This document shows positions 8,197-16,011 of a stretch of DNA of 20,210 bases, piece after piece. Within the stretch, counting starts at the first letter, position 1. Each line of letters starts with the position of its first letter. The DNA is from 2-02-FULL-47-50 sp964479045 (GTDB lineage Bacteria; Pseudomonadota; Gammaproteobacteria; Eutrophobiales; Eutrophobiaceae). Location of the stretch: the NCBI GenBank assembly GCA_964479045.1, contig CAYZJI010000022.1, forward strand, positions 1 to 20,210, in the 5' to 3' direction. The notes beneath the pieces were generated by a model. That model ran no database searches. It was given only the letters and a program-made list of their open reading frames with translations, and had not been told where the DNA came from. Made by a program: the position numbers and the translations under genes.

Positions 8197-11100
8197 ATGA
8201 AGTTTGGACATTTCTTTATTGATCGGCCGCGCTTTGCCGTTGTTCTCTCCATATTAACGGTCATCGTCGGCGCACTTTCCTATTTCGATCTGCCGATCAC
8301 GCAATATCCGGAAATCGCGCCGCCGACCATCGTCGTCAATGCCAGCTATCCCGGTGCATCACCACAGGTGATTGCCGATACCGTTGCCACACCGCTGGAA
8401 CAGGAAATCAACGGTGTGGAAAACATGCTCTACATGACTTCCTCCTCCACCAGTGACGGCGCGATGTCATTGACCATCACCTTTGAACAAGGGACCGATC
8501 TGGACACAGCACAGGTGCTGGTACAAAACCGCATTGCCCGCGCCGAGCCGAAATTGCCGGAAGATGTACGCCGCCTTGGTGTGGTCGCACAAAAGAGTTC
8601 GCCGGACTTTTTGATGGTGGTGCATCTGCTGTCACCGGAGAATCGTTATGACGAGTTATACATCAGCAACTATGCACTGATTCAGGTACGTGATGAACTC
8701 GCACGTATTGATGGCATCGGCGAACTGATCGTCTTCGGTGCCCGCGAATACAGTATGCGCGTGTGGCTGAACCCGGAACGCATGGCCGCGCTGGAGTTAT
8801 CGGCCAATGATGTCGTTGCGGCGTTACGTTCACAGAACGTACAAGTCGCGGCCGGCAAACTCGGCCAGCAACCCATGCCGATGGAAAATGCCTTTCAGTA
8901 CACGGTCACTGCCCAAGGCCGCTTCATCGACGCGGAGCAATTCAAGAATGTCATCGTAAAAACGGGTGAAGACGGACGCCTGACCCGTCTCGGTGATGTG
9001 GCCCGGATTGAAATCGGCGGCAAGGATTATGTCCGCAACAGTTATCTGAATGGCAAACAGGCCGTGGCGATGGGTATCTTCCAGCGTCCGGGCACCAATG
9101 CACTGGAAACCGCGGATGCCGTCATCGACACCATGGATCGATTGTCCAAATCATTCCCGCCGGGTCTTGAATACAAAATCATCTACAACCCGACTGAATT
9201 TATCGAAGAATCCATCCATAAAGTATATGTCACCATTTTTGAAGCCATCTTTCTGGTGGTGCTGGTGATCATTATCTTCCTGCAATCATGGCGTGCGGCG
9301 GTGATCCCCATCGTGGCGATACCGGTTTCATTGATCGGCACGTTTGCAGTGATGTCCGCTTTTGATTATTCACTGAACACGCTGACGCTGTTCGGGCTGG
9401 TGCTGGCCATCGGTATTGTGGTGGACGATGCGATCGTGGTCGTTGAAGACATCCAGCGTAATCTGGAGAAAGGCATGGAACCACGGGAGGCCGCACGCGT
9501 CACCATGACCGAAGTCGGCAGCGCCCTGATCTCCATGGCGCTGGTACTGGTTGCCGTGTTCATCCCCACCATGTTTTTAGGTGGCATACCCGGCGCCTTC
9601 TTCAAACAATTCGCAATGACCATCTCTGTAGCGACGGTGATCTCCGCATTCAACTCGCTGACATTAAGCCCGGCACTCGGTCGAATTTTTCTGCGTGCCC
9701 CCAAACACCGTCAGAACGGAAACGGCAATGGAAACGGTGAAGACATCGAACACCCCAATTTTATCTTCCGTACCTTCAATTATCTCTTCGAAGGTGCCCG
9801 TACCCGTTACGGCAAGATGATCTGCGTGCTGGTGCGGCGGCCCGTGATCATGATGCTGGTATTTGCCTTGTTGCTGGGCAGCACTTACATGCTTTACCAG
9901 CGCGTACCGGGAGGTTTTATTCCACAACAGGATCAGGGTTACCTGATTGTACTGGTGGAATTACCCAAAGGTTCATCACTGCAACGCACGGATGAAGTCG
10001 TGCAGAAAGCTACGGCGATCGCACAACAGAATCCGGCCGTGACCAATGTTGTTGCCATCGCCGGTTTGTCTGCAGCCACTTTCAGCACCTCCAGCCATTC
10101 GGCAGCGATGTTTGTATTGTTAAAGCCCTTTGCGGAACGCAAAAAAGATCAGGCTTCCAGCGCCATCGTCGGCCAGTTATACGGTGCATTGAACACCCTG
10201 CAGGAAGCATCGTTCTTTGTCATCGATCCGCCGCCGGTGCGCGGCATGGGCCGTGGCGGCGGCTTCAAGATGATTATCCAGGACCGCAGTGGCCGTGGCA
10301 TGCAGGAACTGGAAGCCGTGACCTGGCAACTGGCCGGCGCTGCCAACCAGAACCCGAAACTGACGCAGGTGTTCAGCACCATTGATTCCAGCACTCCGCA
10401 ATATTATCTGGAAGTGGATCGCGAACGCGCGGAAATGATGAACGTGCCGGTGGAAAATGTATTTGAAGCCCTGCAGGTCTTCCTCGGCTCTATGTACGTG
10501 AATGACTTTAACCTGTTTGGCAAAACCTATCAGGTTATTGCACAGGCCGACGCACCCTATCGTTTTGATCCTGCTGACATCATGCGCCTGCGCGCCAAGA
10601 ATACCGATGGTCAGGTAGTGCCTCTGGGCACTATCGTCAAGGCCAGACCCATACAGGGCTCGGATCGTATTGTCCGCTATAACCTCTACCCTTCAGCAGA
10701 ACTGCAGGGCAGCGGCCAGCCCGGCGTCAGTACCGGTGATGCACTGATCGAAATGGAAAAACTGGCAGCAGAGAATTTGCCTGCCGGATTTGGTTATGAA
10801 TGGACCGAAGTTGCGCTACAGGAAAAACTCGGCGGCAACGTGGGCATTATTATTTTCCCGTTGTGTGTACTGTTTGTTTTCCTGCTGTTAACTGCTCAAT
10901 ATGAAAGCTGGACCTTGCCGATTACGATCATTCTGATTGTGCCCCTGTGCATTTTCTTTGCATTGGCCGGTGCATGGACCCGTGGCATGGACAATAATAT
11001 TCTGACCCAGATCGGTTTTATTGTATTGATAGGACTGGCCAGCAAGAACGCCATCCTCATGGTGGAATTTGCCAAACAACGAGAAGATGAGGGTAAAAAC

Positions 11101-11358
11101 CATATTGAAGCGGCGATTGAAGCGGCACAAATCCGCTTGCGGCCGATCCTGATGACAGCATTTGCCTTTATTCTGGGCGTAGTACCGTTGATGTTGTCAC
11201 AGGGTGCAGGCGCCGAGATGCGTCAGGTGCTGGGCACCACGGTATTCGGCGGCATGCTGGGTGTGACCATGCTCGGATTGTTCCTGACGCCGGTCTTTTA
11301 TGTGCTCATCCGCAGCATGGTGCTGCGTAACCAGAAATCTTCCGGAGCATCCGAATGA
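8197..11358 (+). CDS. RND multidrug efflux inner-membrane transporter (HAE1 family, MexF/OqxB/AcrB type)
   Basis: A full-length 1053-residue proton-driven antiporter that exports hydrophobic or amphiphilic compounds. The N-terminus FFIDRPRFAVVLSIL is the typical cytoplasmic start and TM1. TM4 carries the proton-relay Asp-Asp pair in GLVLAIGIVVDDAIVVVED, and TM10 has the partner lysine in GLASKNAILMVEF. Two large periplasmic loops (about residues 30-340 and 560-870) form the porter and docking domains. It lies 6 bp after the adaptor stop, and its TGA overlaps the next gene's ATG (ATGA). The linker between the two halves (about residues 505-513) is an unusual Asn-Gly run, probably a flexible cytosolic loop. 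Sequence flavour is MexF/OqxB-like, but drug specificity cannot be assigned. Confidence 0.95.
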   Translation: MKFGHFFIDRPRFAVVLSILTVIVGALSYFDLPITQYPEIAPPTIVVNASYPGASPQVIADTVATPLEQEINGVENMLYMTSSSTSDGAMSLTITFEQGTDLDTAQVLVQNRIARAEPKLPEDVRRLGVVAQKSSPDFLMVVHLLSPENRYDELYISNYALIQVRDELARIDGIGELIVFGAREYSMRVWLNPERMAALELSANDVVAALRSQNVQVAAGKLGQQPMPMENAFQYTVTAQGRFIDAEQFKNVIVKTGEDGRLTRLGDVARIEIGGKDYVRNSYLNGKQAVAMGIFQRPGTNALETADAVIDTMDRLSKSFPPGLEYKIIYNPTEFIEESIHKVYVTIFEAIFLVVLVIIIFLQSWRAAVIPIVAIPVSLIGTFAVMSAFDYSLNTLTLFGLVLAIGIVVDDAIVVVEDIQRNLEKGMEPREAARVTMTEVGSALISMALVLVAVFIPTMFLGGIPGAFFKQFAMTISVATVISAFNSLTLSPALGRIFLRAPKHRQNGNGNGNGEDIEHPNFIFRTFNYLFEGARTRYGKMICVLVRRPVIMMLVFALLLGSTYMLYQRVPGGFIPQQDQGYLIVLVELPKGSSLQRTDEVVQKATAIAQQNPAVTNVVAIAGLSAATFSTSSHSAAMFVLLKPFAERKKDQASSAIVGQLYGALNTLQEASFFVIDPPPVRGMGRGGGFKMIIQDRSGRGMQELEAVTWQLAGAANQNPKLTQVFSTIDSSTPQYYLEVDRERAEMMNVPVENVFEALQVFLGSMYVNDFNLFGKTYQVIAQADAPYRFDPADIMRLRAKNTDGQVVPLGTIVKARPIQGSDRIVRYNLYPSAELQGSGQPGVSTGDALIEMEKLAAENLPAGFGYEWTEVALQEKLGGNVGIIIFPLCVLFVFLLLTAQYESWTLPITIILIVPLCIFFALAGAWTRGMDNNILTQIGFIVLIGLASKNAILMVEFAKQREDEGKNHIEAAIEAAQIRLRPILMTAFAFILGVVPLMLSQGAGAEMRQVLGTTVFGGMLGVTMLGLFLTPVFYVLIRSMVLRNQKSSGASE

Positions 11359-12803
11359 TGTCGTTGAAACATAACCTTCAAATCTCTTCACTCTTTGCAC
11401 TGGTTATTTTGAGCGGCTGTGTGGTCGGCCCGGATTACAAGGAACCGGAACCGTCAGTTGCCCCGGAGTTCGCGCGTGATCATGAAACGCTCTTCGCCGC
11501 AGCAACGCCGGAAATCGAATGGTGGAAAATCCTGCAGGATGAGCAACTGAATCAACTCATCACCCGGGCGGTAGAAAACAATCACGACCTGCGTATTGCA
11601 CAGGCCAATGTCAATGCGGCACGTGCCTTTTTACAGGAAGTGGAATATGAGCGTTATCCCATCGTCACCAGCGAAGGCGGCATCACCCGTGAAGAAGCCA
11701 GTGAAGCCCAGGTCCAGGGCGCTCCGTCAGGATTTGATCGTACCAACACGTTTTACGATGCCGGCCTCGACGCCGTATGGGAACTGGATTTCTTTGGCCG
11801 GGTAAAACGTTCTATCGAAGCCCTCACGGCCGATTATGAAGCCGCTGTGGCGGAACAACGTAATGTCTATGTCACGGTGATTGCAGAAGTGGCCCGCACC
11901 TATCTCGAATTGCGTGGTGCGCAATATCGCCTGCAAGTGGCTGAGCAGAACGCCGCAAACCAGAGCGATACCTATAACATGACACAATCCATTACCGAGG
12001 GTGGCATGGGGACTGACCTTGATGTCGTCCGCGCACAGGCACAACTGGAATCCACACTCTCCATCATCCCGCAACTGGAAACCAACATTGCCCAGACCAT
12101 CCATCGTCTCGGTGTGTTGACCGGTGCAGAACCACGCACCTTGATTACACAATTATCTGATCCGGAAGCACTGCCGCAACTGCCCGCTGTTGTTAATATC
12201 GGCAATCCCTCTGAATTACTGAAACGCCGTCCGGACATCGCCAATGCAGAACGGCAACTGGCTGCGGCCACGGCCCGCATCGGTGTTGCTACAGCAGACC
12301 TGTTTCCGCGTGTGAGTTTATCCGGCAGTATCGGTTATCTGGCCACATCCTTTTCAGGTCTGGGAGAAAGTGATTTCCGCACCACTTCTTTCGGCCCGTT
12401 CCTCACCTGGCCGGCATTTGATCTGGGCCGGGTACGTGCCCGCATACGGGCCGCTGATGCCTCCGCGGAAGGATTTCTCGCTGCCTATGAGCAAGCAGTA
12501 CTCACGGCACTGGAAGAAGCTGAAAATGCACTGGTGCAGTTTGCCCGAACACGGCAACGGCAGGCACACCTCCAGATTGCTGCTGAAGCCAGCGCCAAGG
12601 CCGTCGAACTTGCACGTATCCGTTACACCAATGGTGTCGACAGTTTCCTGAACGTGCTGGATGCACAACGCCAGTTGCTGGTCATTCAGGATCAGTTAGC
12701 ACAAAGCGAAACCGAAACCGGTCTCGCGCTCGTTGCTCTTTATAAAGCGTTAGGTGGTGGCTGGGAAGACGCTGTTGCCGTAGACAATCAGAATCAGGAA
12801 TAA
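11355..12803 (+). CDS. RND outer-membrane factor lipoprotein (NodT/OprM family)
   Basis: A 482-residue TolC-like trimeric channel that completes the tripartite pump. The signal peptide ends in lipobox LSGC (Cys22), and +2 is Val rather than Asp, consistent with sorting to the outer membrane. The family start CVVGPDYKEPEP is seen, then two repeats of the outer-membrane efflux domain (about 60-250 and 270-465), with NELD-like VWELDFFGRVKR and the conserved RRPDIANAERQLAAATARIGVA. The ATG overlaps the pump's stop by 4 bp, indicating translational coupling; a second ATG follows directly at 11358. Its 3' end is homologous to two short relic fragments further right (15962-15994 and 16713-16838). 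Confidence 0.94.
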   Translation: MMSLKHNLQISSLFALVILSGCVVGPDYKEPEPSVAPEFARDHETLFAAATPEIEWWKILQDEQLNQLITRAVENNHDLRIAQANVNAARAFLQEVEYERYPIVTSEGGITREEASEAQVQGAPSGFDRTNTFYDAGLDAVWELDFFGRVKRSIEALTADYEAAVAEQRNVYVTVIAEVARTYLELRGAQYRLQVAEQNAANQSDTYNMTQSITEGGMGTDLDVVRAQAQLESTLSIIPQLETNIAQTIHRLGVLTGAEPRTLITQLSDPEALPQLPAVVNIGNPSELLKRRPDIANAERQLAAATARIGVATADLFPRVSLSGSIGYLATSFSGLGESDFRTTSFGPFLTWPAFDLGRVRARIRAADASAEGFLAAYEQAVLTALEEAENALVQFARTRQRQAHLQIAAEASAKAVELARIRYTNGVDSFLNVLDAQRQLLVIQDQLAQSETETGLALVALYKALGGGWEDAVAVDNQNQE

Positions 12804-12817
12804 GACTTCAAATCCCG

Positions 12818-12839
12818 TTTAATGTTTGTAACCAGTTAT
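12818..12839 (+). repeat. Left copy of 22-bp direct repeat flanking the MITE
   Basis: This copy and 13017-13038 match at 20 of 22 positions (core tttgtaaccagt is identical). The left copy ends one base before the MITE terminal repeat. It is too long for an ordinary target-site duplication, unless the element inserted between pre-existing repeats. Confidence 0.7.
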
Positions 12840-12840
12840 T

Positions 12841-13013
12841 AGAACCTATCTCAAAATTGATTATTCAGCAGAACAATTTCAGATTTACAAACTATCGTCA
12901 TTCCGGCGAAAGCCGGAATCCAGTTAAAACAATTGTTTACTGGATGCCGGGTCAAGCCCGGCATGACGGCAAAATTAGAGTTGTTCGGCATTTTTAATTT
13001 TGAGACAGGTTCT
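12841..13013. mobile_element. MITE with 18-bp terminal inverted repeats and nested hairpins
   Basis: The left terminus agaacctatctcaaaatt (12841-12858) and right terminus aattttgagacaggttct (12996-13013) are inverted repeats with one mismatch, and imperfect symmetry continues inward. The centre (about 12896-12967) is the widespread proteobacterial palindromic pair: ttccggc-gaaa-gccggaa and atgccggg-tcaag-cccggcat. TA dinucleotides at both ends (12840-12841 and 13013-13014) would suit a TA-targeting transposase, but this is inference. It encodes nothing convincing. It lies between the efflux operon and the SDR gene, and could also act as a bidirectional transcription barrier. Confidence 0.8.
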
Positions 13014-13016
13014 AGT

Positions 13017-13038
13017 TTTAATTTTTGTAACCAGTGAT
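13017..13038 (+). repeat. Right copy of 22-bp direct repeat flanking the MITE
   Basis: It pairs with 12818-12839 (20 of 22 bases identical by eye), starts 3 bp after the MITE end, and lies just upstream of the SDR ribosome binding site. Confidence 0.7.
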
Positions 13039-13057
13039 AAATCACAGGAGACATAAA

Positions 13058-13801
13058 ATGAATTTCAATGTTAAAGGCAAAGTAGCACTGGTTACTGGCG
13101 CCAATCGCGGAATTGGCAAGGCCATTGTTAAAGGGTTAATTGAAGCCGGGGCCAGCAAAGTGTATGCGGCCGTACGCAATCTCGATACAGCGAAAGCCCT
13201 GGTTGATGAATTGGGTAACAAGGTGATTCCCTTGCATATCGACCTGGCCAAACCGGAAACCATCAAGGCCGCCCCTGCAAAAGCCGGTGATGTGGAACTG
13301 GTGATCAACAATGCCGGTATTCTGCATACCGCATCGCCGCTATCCGATAATGCCATTGAAGCACTGGCCGATGAAATCAATATCAATGTGAATGGTTTGA
13401 TCCGCATGGCACAGGCCTTTGCACCCATACTCAAGGCAAATGGGGGTGGCGCATTTGTGCAACTCAATTCTGTGGCATCAATAAAATGCTTCGCAGACTT
13501 CACCACGTACTCTGCATCGAAAGCCGCCGCGTATTCTGTAACACAGGGGCTTAGAGACAAACTGAAAGCTCAGGGCACCTTCGTCCTCAGTGTTCATCCC
13601 GGCCCAATCGCAACCGACATGGCCAATAGTGTCGGATTCGGCGATATCGCCGAGCCCCCTTCACTGGTTTCCGACAGTATCATCAGTGCATTGAAAGCCG
13701 GGGAATTTCATGTTTTCACAGACACCATGGCGAAACAAGTGGGTGCGCAATATCAAAGTTACGCCAAAAACATTGTAGAAGCTGATTTAATGGAAGGTTA
13801 A
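13058..13801 (+). CDS. Short-chain dehydrogenase/reductase (SDR) oxidoreductase
   Basis: A 247-residue classical SDR, an NAD(P)-dependent Rossmann-fold oxidoreductase. The cofactor motif TGANRGIG is at residues 13-20, the structural NNAG at 84-87, catalytic Ser138 (in LNSVAS), and Tyr151/Lys155 in YSASK. The post-catalytic segment VHPGPIATDM is also typical. I chose ATG 13058, with aggag (13046-13050) 7 bp upstream, over the longer GTG start at 13034, which falls in the repeat flanking the MITE. The SDR fold does not reveal the substrate. It appears monocistronic: a MITE upstream and a toxin-antitoxin pair 84 bp downstream. Confidence 0.93.
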   Translation: MNFNVKGKVALVTGANRGIGKAIVKGLIEAGASKVYAAVRNLDTAKALVDELGNKVIPLHIDLAKPETIKAAPAKAGDVELVINNAGILHTASPLSDNAIEALADEININVNGLIRMAQAFAPILKANGGGAFVQLNSVASIKCFADFTTYSASKAAAYSVTQGLRDKLKAQGTFVLSVHPGPIATDMANSVGFGDIAEPPSLVSDSIISALKAGEFHVFTDTMAKQVGAQYQSYAKNIVEADLMEG

Positions 13802-13885
13802 TCGACCTATAGTCACAAAAACCCGTGGTCTGGCCCCGGTTATTCCATTATTATTTACACAGAAAATCACCTTCGGGAGCAAACT

Positions 13886-14104
13886 ATGGCCATCACTTTA
13901 CCATTGGGGCAAATGTCCGTAGAAGAAAAAATCCAGACTATGGAATCGATTTGGGAAGATCTTTGCAAAAAGGCAGATAACGTGCCATCTCCCGCATGGC
14001 ATGAAAAAGTATTAAGTGAACGGGAAGAAAATTTAAAACAGGGGAAAGATAAATTTATCGATTGGGAGACAGCCAAAAAAAATATAAAAAATGATATTTC
14101 ATGA
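13886..14104 (+). CDS. Addiction-module antitoxin (PF09720-like)
   Basis: A 72-residue acidic protein resembling the 'putative addiction module component' antitoxins (Unstab_antitox, TIGR02574 type): LSVEEKIQ-like start, MESIWEDL, then PSPAWHEKVLSERE and a C-terminal tail that would wrap the toxin. The ATG at 13886 has a gggag ribosome binding site 6 bp upstream. Its stop overlaps the toxin's start (ATGA, 14101-14104), the standard translational coupling that gives antitoxin excess. Probably neutralises the downstream ParE/RelE-like toxin and autoregulates the pair; no clear operator was found by eye. Confidence 0.85.
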   Translation: MAITLPLGQMSVEEKIQTMESIWEDLCKKADNVPSPAWHEKVLSEREENLKQGKDKFIDWETAKKNIKNDIS

Positions 14105-14394
14105 AAATCAAAATCCTGTCTTCAGCCAGCCAGGATTTAATGGATGGCTTCAGGTTTTATGAAAAACAGTCTGGAGGAATTGGCATATATTTTCTGGATT
14201 CAATTTTTTCTGATATCGATTCCCTGATTATTAACGCAGTTATCCATCCCAAATATTTCGATAATTACTATCGCCTGTTATCAAAAAGATTCCCTTTCGC
14301 GATTTACTATCGTATTGAAAACAAGACTGTGCTTGTTTACGCTGTACTTGATTGCCGCAGAGATCCTGCCTGGATCAGAAAACAACTGAAATGA
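14101..14394 (+). CDS. ParE/RelE-superfamily toxin
   Basis: A 97-residue basic toxin of the ParE/RelE fold. Family landmarks are the N-terminal LSSASQDLMDGFRFYEKQS helix region, the central YRLLSKRFPFAIYYRIE strands, and the C-terminal VYAVLDCRRDPAWIRKQL, where DCRRDP corresponds to the 'H/CxRRDP' motif of this subfamily. ParE-like members poison gyrase and RelE-like members cleave mRNA; the sequence does not decide. It forms a module with the overlapping upstream antitoxin. Its last 81 bp begin the segment duplicated at about 17475, where only a broken toxin tail survives. Confidence 0.87.
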   Translation: MKIKILSSASQDLMDGFRFYEKQSGGIGIYFLDSIFSDIDSLIINAVIHPKYFDNYYRLLSKRFPFAIYYRIENKTVLVYAVLDCRRDPAWIRKQLK

Positions 14395-15379
14395 ATTGAT
14401 GTGTTATTGCAAGATCTGGCCCTGATTACGCAATTTCAATATCATTGCCGTTGCGGGACAAAACAATAATAACAATACCGGAGTCTGTGCCTTGGAATCC
14501 ACCAATCTGACTGCTGTTTTCCTGCCGGTTGCGTTGGCCGTCATCATGCTCGGCATGGGGCTTTCGCTGCAGCCGGTTCATTTTCGCCAGATCATGATTG
14601 CCCCCAAACCAGTATTTACCGGCCTGGCCATGCAGATAATTGCCTTGCCATTGCTTGCGGTGGTTATTGCCTGGATATTAAACCTGCCGCCGGAACTGGC
14701 TGTGGGACTGGTCTTGATCGCCGCCTGCCCCGGTGGCCCAACCTCGAACCTGATTGCACATCTGGCACGTGGCGACAGCGCTTTATCCATCAGCCTGACA
14801 GCACTCAGCAGTCTGGTCATCATTGTCACGCTACCCCTCGTCGTGAATTACGCCTCATTGATCTTCATGGAGTCCGGGCAGCAAGTGGCCTTGCCGGTCG
14901 TGAAAACCATTTTGCAGATTCTGGTTATCACGGTGATCCCGGTGGCCATTGGCATGTTGCTGCGGGCGAAATTTACTGCATTGGCCGATAAGGCAGACAA
15001 ACCGGTGAAAATATTGTCCGCATTGTTTCTGGCGCTGGTGATTGCCGGCATTCTCGTGGGTGAGAAAGATACCATGCCGGGTTTTTTTGTCATGGTTGGC
15101 AGTGCGGCATTATTATTAAATCTGGCCTGTATGCTGGCTGGCTATATTGCCGCCAAAGCAGCCCGGCTGGTAGGCCCACAGGTGCGCACGATTGTGATTG
15201 AAGTTGGCATTCAGAATGGCACGCTGGGCATTGCCGTAGCCAGTACACTCATTGGCAATAACACCATGGCCATTCCGGCCGCCGTTTACAGCCTCATCAT
15301 GTTTGTGACCGGCACAATGATTATTTTCTGGGGAAATATCAGGAAGTGAGATTGTTCAAAAGCAAAGGCTCAAGGCTTG
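14314..15379 (+). repeat. Segmental duplication, copy 1 (toxin tail + BASS gene)
   Basis: This segment is repeated at 17475-18539 in direct orientation, offset about 3160 bp, with very high identity through the BASS gene and lower identity in the flanking part. It starts inside the ParE toxin gene and ends about 30 bp after the BASS stop. Copy 1 preserves an intact toxin end. Confidence 0.9.
14492..15349 (+). CDS. Bile acid:sodium symporter-family transporter (BASS), copy 1
   Basis: A 285-residue polytopic membrane protein of the BASS/COG0385 family, which move organic anions with Na+. Hydrophobic helices span nearly the whole length, with the conserved ACPGGPTSNLIAHLARGD loop at about 78-95 and a second conserved stretch EVGIQNGTLGIAVAS near 238-252. 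The start is TTG at 14492: the GGAG at 14480-14483 is 8 bp upstream, TM1 begins around residue 8, and the duplicate gene uses GTG at the same codon. Later ATGs would cut TM1. The protein differs from copy 2 at 11 of 285 residues by my alignment. It follows a toxin gene by 97 bp. Substrate unknown; bile acids are unlikely in a free-living bacterium. Confidence 0.9.
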   Translation: MESTNLTAVFLPVALAVIMLGMGLSLQPVHFRQIMIAPKPVFTGLAMQIIALPLLAVVIAWILNLPPELAVGLVLIAACPGGPTSNLIAHLARGDSALSISLTALSSLVIIVTLPLVVNYASLIFMESGQQVALPVVKTILQILVITVIPVAIGMLLRAKFTALADKADKPVKILSALFLALVIAGILVGEKDTMPGFFVMVGSAALLLNLACMLAGYIAAKAARLVGPQVRTIVIEVGIQNGTLGIAVASTLIGNNTMAIPAAVYSLIMFVTGTMIIFWGNIRK

Positions 15380-15403
15380 CATTGACACAGGTTATTGCAA
15401 GAC
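15379..15403 (+). repeat. 25-bp direct repeat, left of small membrane-protein gene
   Basis: gcattgacacaggttattgc (first 20 bases) continues to ...aagac. It recurs at 15846-15870 with one mismatch. A shorter core, gttattgcaaga, also occurs at 14403 and 17563, upstream of each BASS gene. Confidence 0.75.
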
Positions 15404-15421
15404 TCGAATCCGATTGTTTGG

Positions 15422-15796
15422 TCAGTTCAATTGGCTTGTCAGCGATTTCTCCGATATGTGTGACAAGACCAGACCGATTGCGGACAGTGCCATCAGCAAG
15501 CCAATAAGAAACAGGATCGTGGATGACGCATTGTAGTACTGTGCCATCTCTGGATTCATGGTGACAAAGAGGGCCATATACATGACCCCGAAAGAAAATG
15601 CCCAAGCAGCCTTCAGTGTCGATGCCGAACGATGCGGGGATGTCTGAAAGACGCCAATCAACAGGGAAATGACGATGATGTAGTCGACGATCCACAAAGG
15701 AGCATACTGCCAATTGCCCCAATTCATGACGGCCTCGCCGATTCCCAGCCCTGCGGCATATACGACTGCCAATATCTTGTTTGCTTTCGTTACCAT
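15422..15796 (-). CDS. Small integral membrane protein of unknown function
   Basis: 124 residues with four evident hydrophobic segments (about 7-25, 33-50, 63-80 and 90-113) and short polar ends, including a charged C-terminus. I do not recognise the family. The frame is clean and hydrophobicity periodic, so it is likely a real gene, but the ribosome binding site before ATG 15796 is weak. It runs opposite to the flanking BASS gene and is bracketed by a 25-bp near-perfect direct repeat (15379-15403, 15846-15870), which suggests that it arrived as a discrete block. No function is proposed. Confidence 0.6.
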   Translation of the reverse strand: MVTKANKILAVVYAAGLGIGEAVMNWGNWQYAPLWIVDYIIVISLLIGVFQTSPHRSASTLKAAWAFSFGVMYMALFVTMNPEMAQYYNASSTILFLIGLLMALSAIGLVLSHISEKSLTSQLN

Positions 15797-15829
15797 GATT
15801 TCATATTGCTAACGTTTGATTAAAAACAT

Positions 15830-15915
15830 ATATGGGGCAGATCTGGCATTGACATAGGTTATTGCAAGACCTGAACCCATTTGTTCCTAAGAAAGTTTCA
15901 TCTGACCCCACATAT
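15830..15915. repeat. Imperfect palindromic element containing the second 25-bp repeat
   Basis: The arms atatggggcagat (15830-15842) and atctgaccccacatat (15900-15915) are inverted repeats apart from small indels. Inside, ggggcagatctggcat and attgcaagacctgaaccc form a second imperfect hairpin, and the 25-bp direct repeat copy is at 15846-15870. It looks like a decayed REP-like or small non-autonomous element; no transposase is present. Confidence 0.5.
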
Positions 15916-15920
15916 TAGGC

Positions 15921-15941
15921 AAGCTGTTCAAAAATAAATCA
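15921..15941 (+). repeat. 21-bp repeat R, copy 1
   Basis: It matches 17435-17455 at 20 of 21 bases (aagctgttcaaa...taaatca). In the second location the complement supplies a candidate -35 box for a TA module. Here it immediately precedes an outer-membrane-factor gene scrap, so it may be a relic of a deleted promoter region. Confidence 0.65.
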
Positions 15942-15961
15942 CTCCGGCACCTTTAGTTATT

Positions 15962-15994
15962 GGTTGGGAAAATGCTGTTGCAGAAGTACATTAG
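15962..15994 (+). pseudogene. 3'-terminal scrap of an RND outer-membrane-factor gene (shorter copy)
   Basis: Translates as GWENAVAEVH-stop, matching the end of the intact outer-membrane factor (GGWEDAVAV...) and even more closely the second scrap at 16713-16838 (GGGWENAVAEVN...). Homology stops abruptly upstream of 15962. It sits 17 bp from the 3' end of the PIN toxin gene. Confidence 0.6.
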
Positions 15995-16011
15995 GATTAA
16001 AAACATGAAGT

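Noticed and set aside
12896..12967. Intrinsic terminator for the efflux operon
   Set aside because: GC-rich hairpins are present, but neither is followed by a T-run in the right position; they are better explained as parts of the MITE.
12851..13054. 67-residue minus-strand reading frame inside the MITE (contains MPGLTRHP and WIPAFAGMT)
   Set aside because: These peptides are the well-known by-product of translating the dispersed palindromic repeat; the frame spans the MITE and its flanks and has no other sign of coding.
13034..13057. Longer GTG start for the SDR gene
   Set aside because: It adds residues encoded by the MITE-flanking repeat and ribosome binding site; ATG 13058 has aggag at 7 bp and gives the standard SDR N-terminus.
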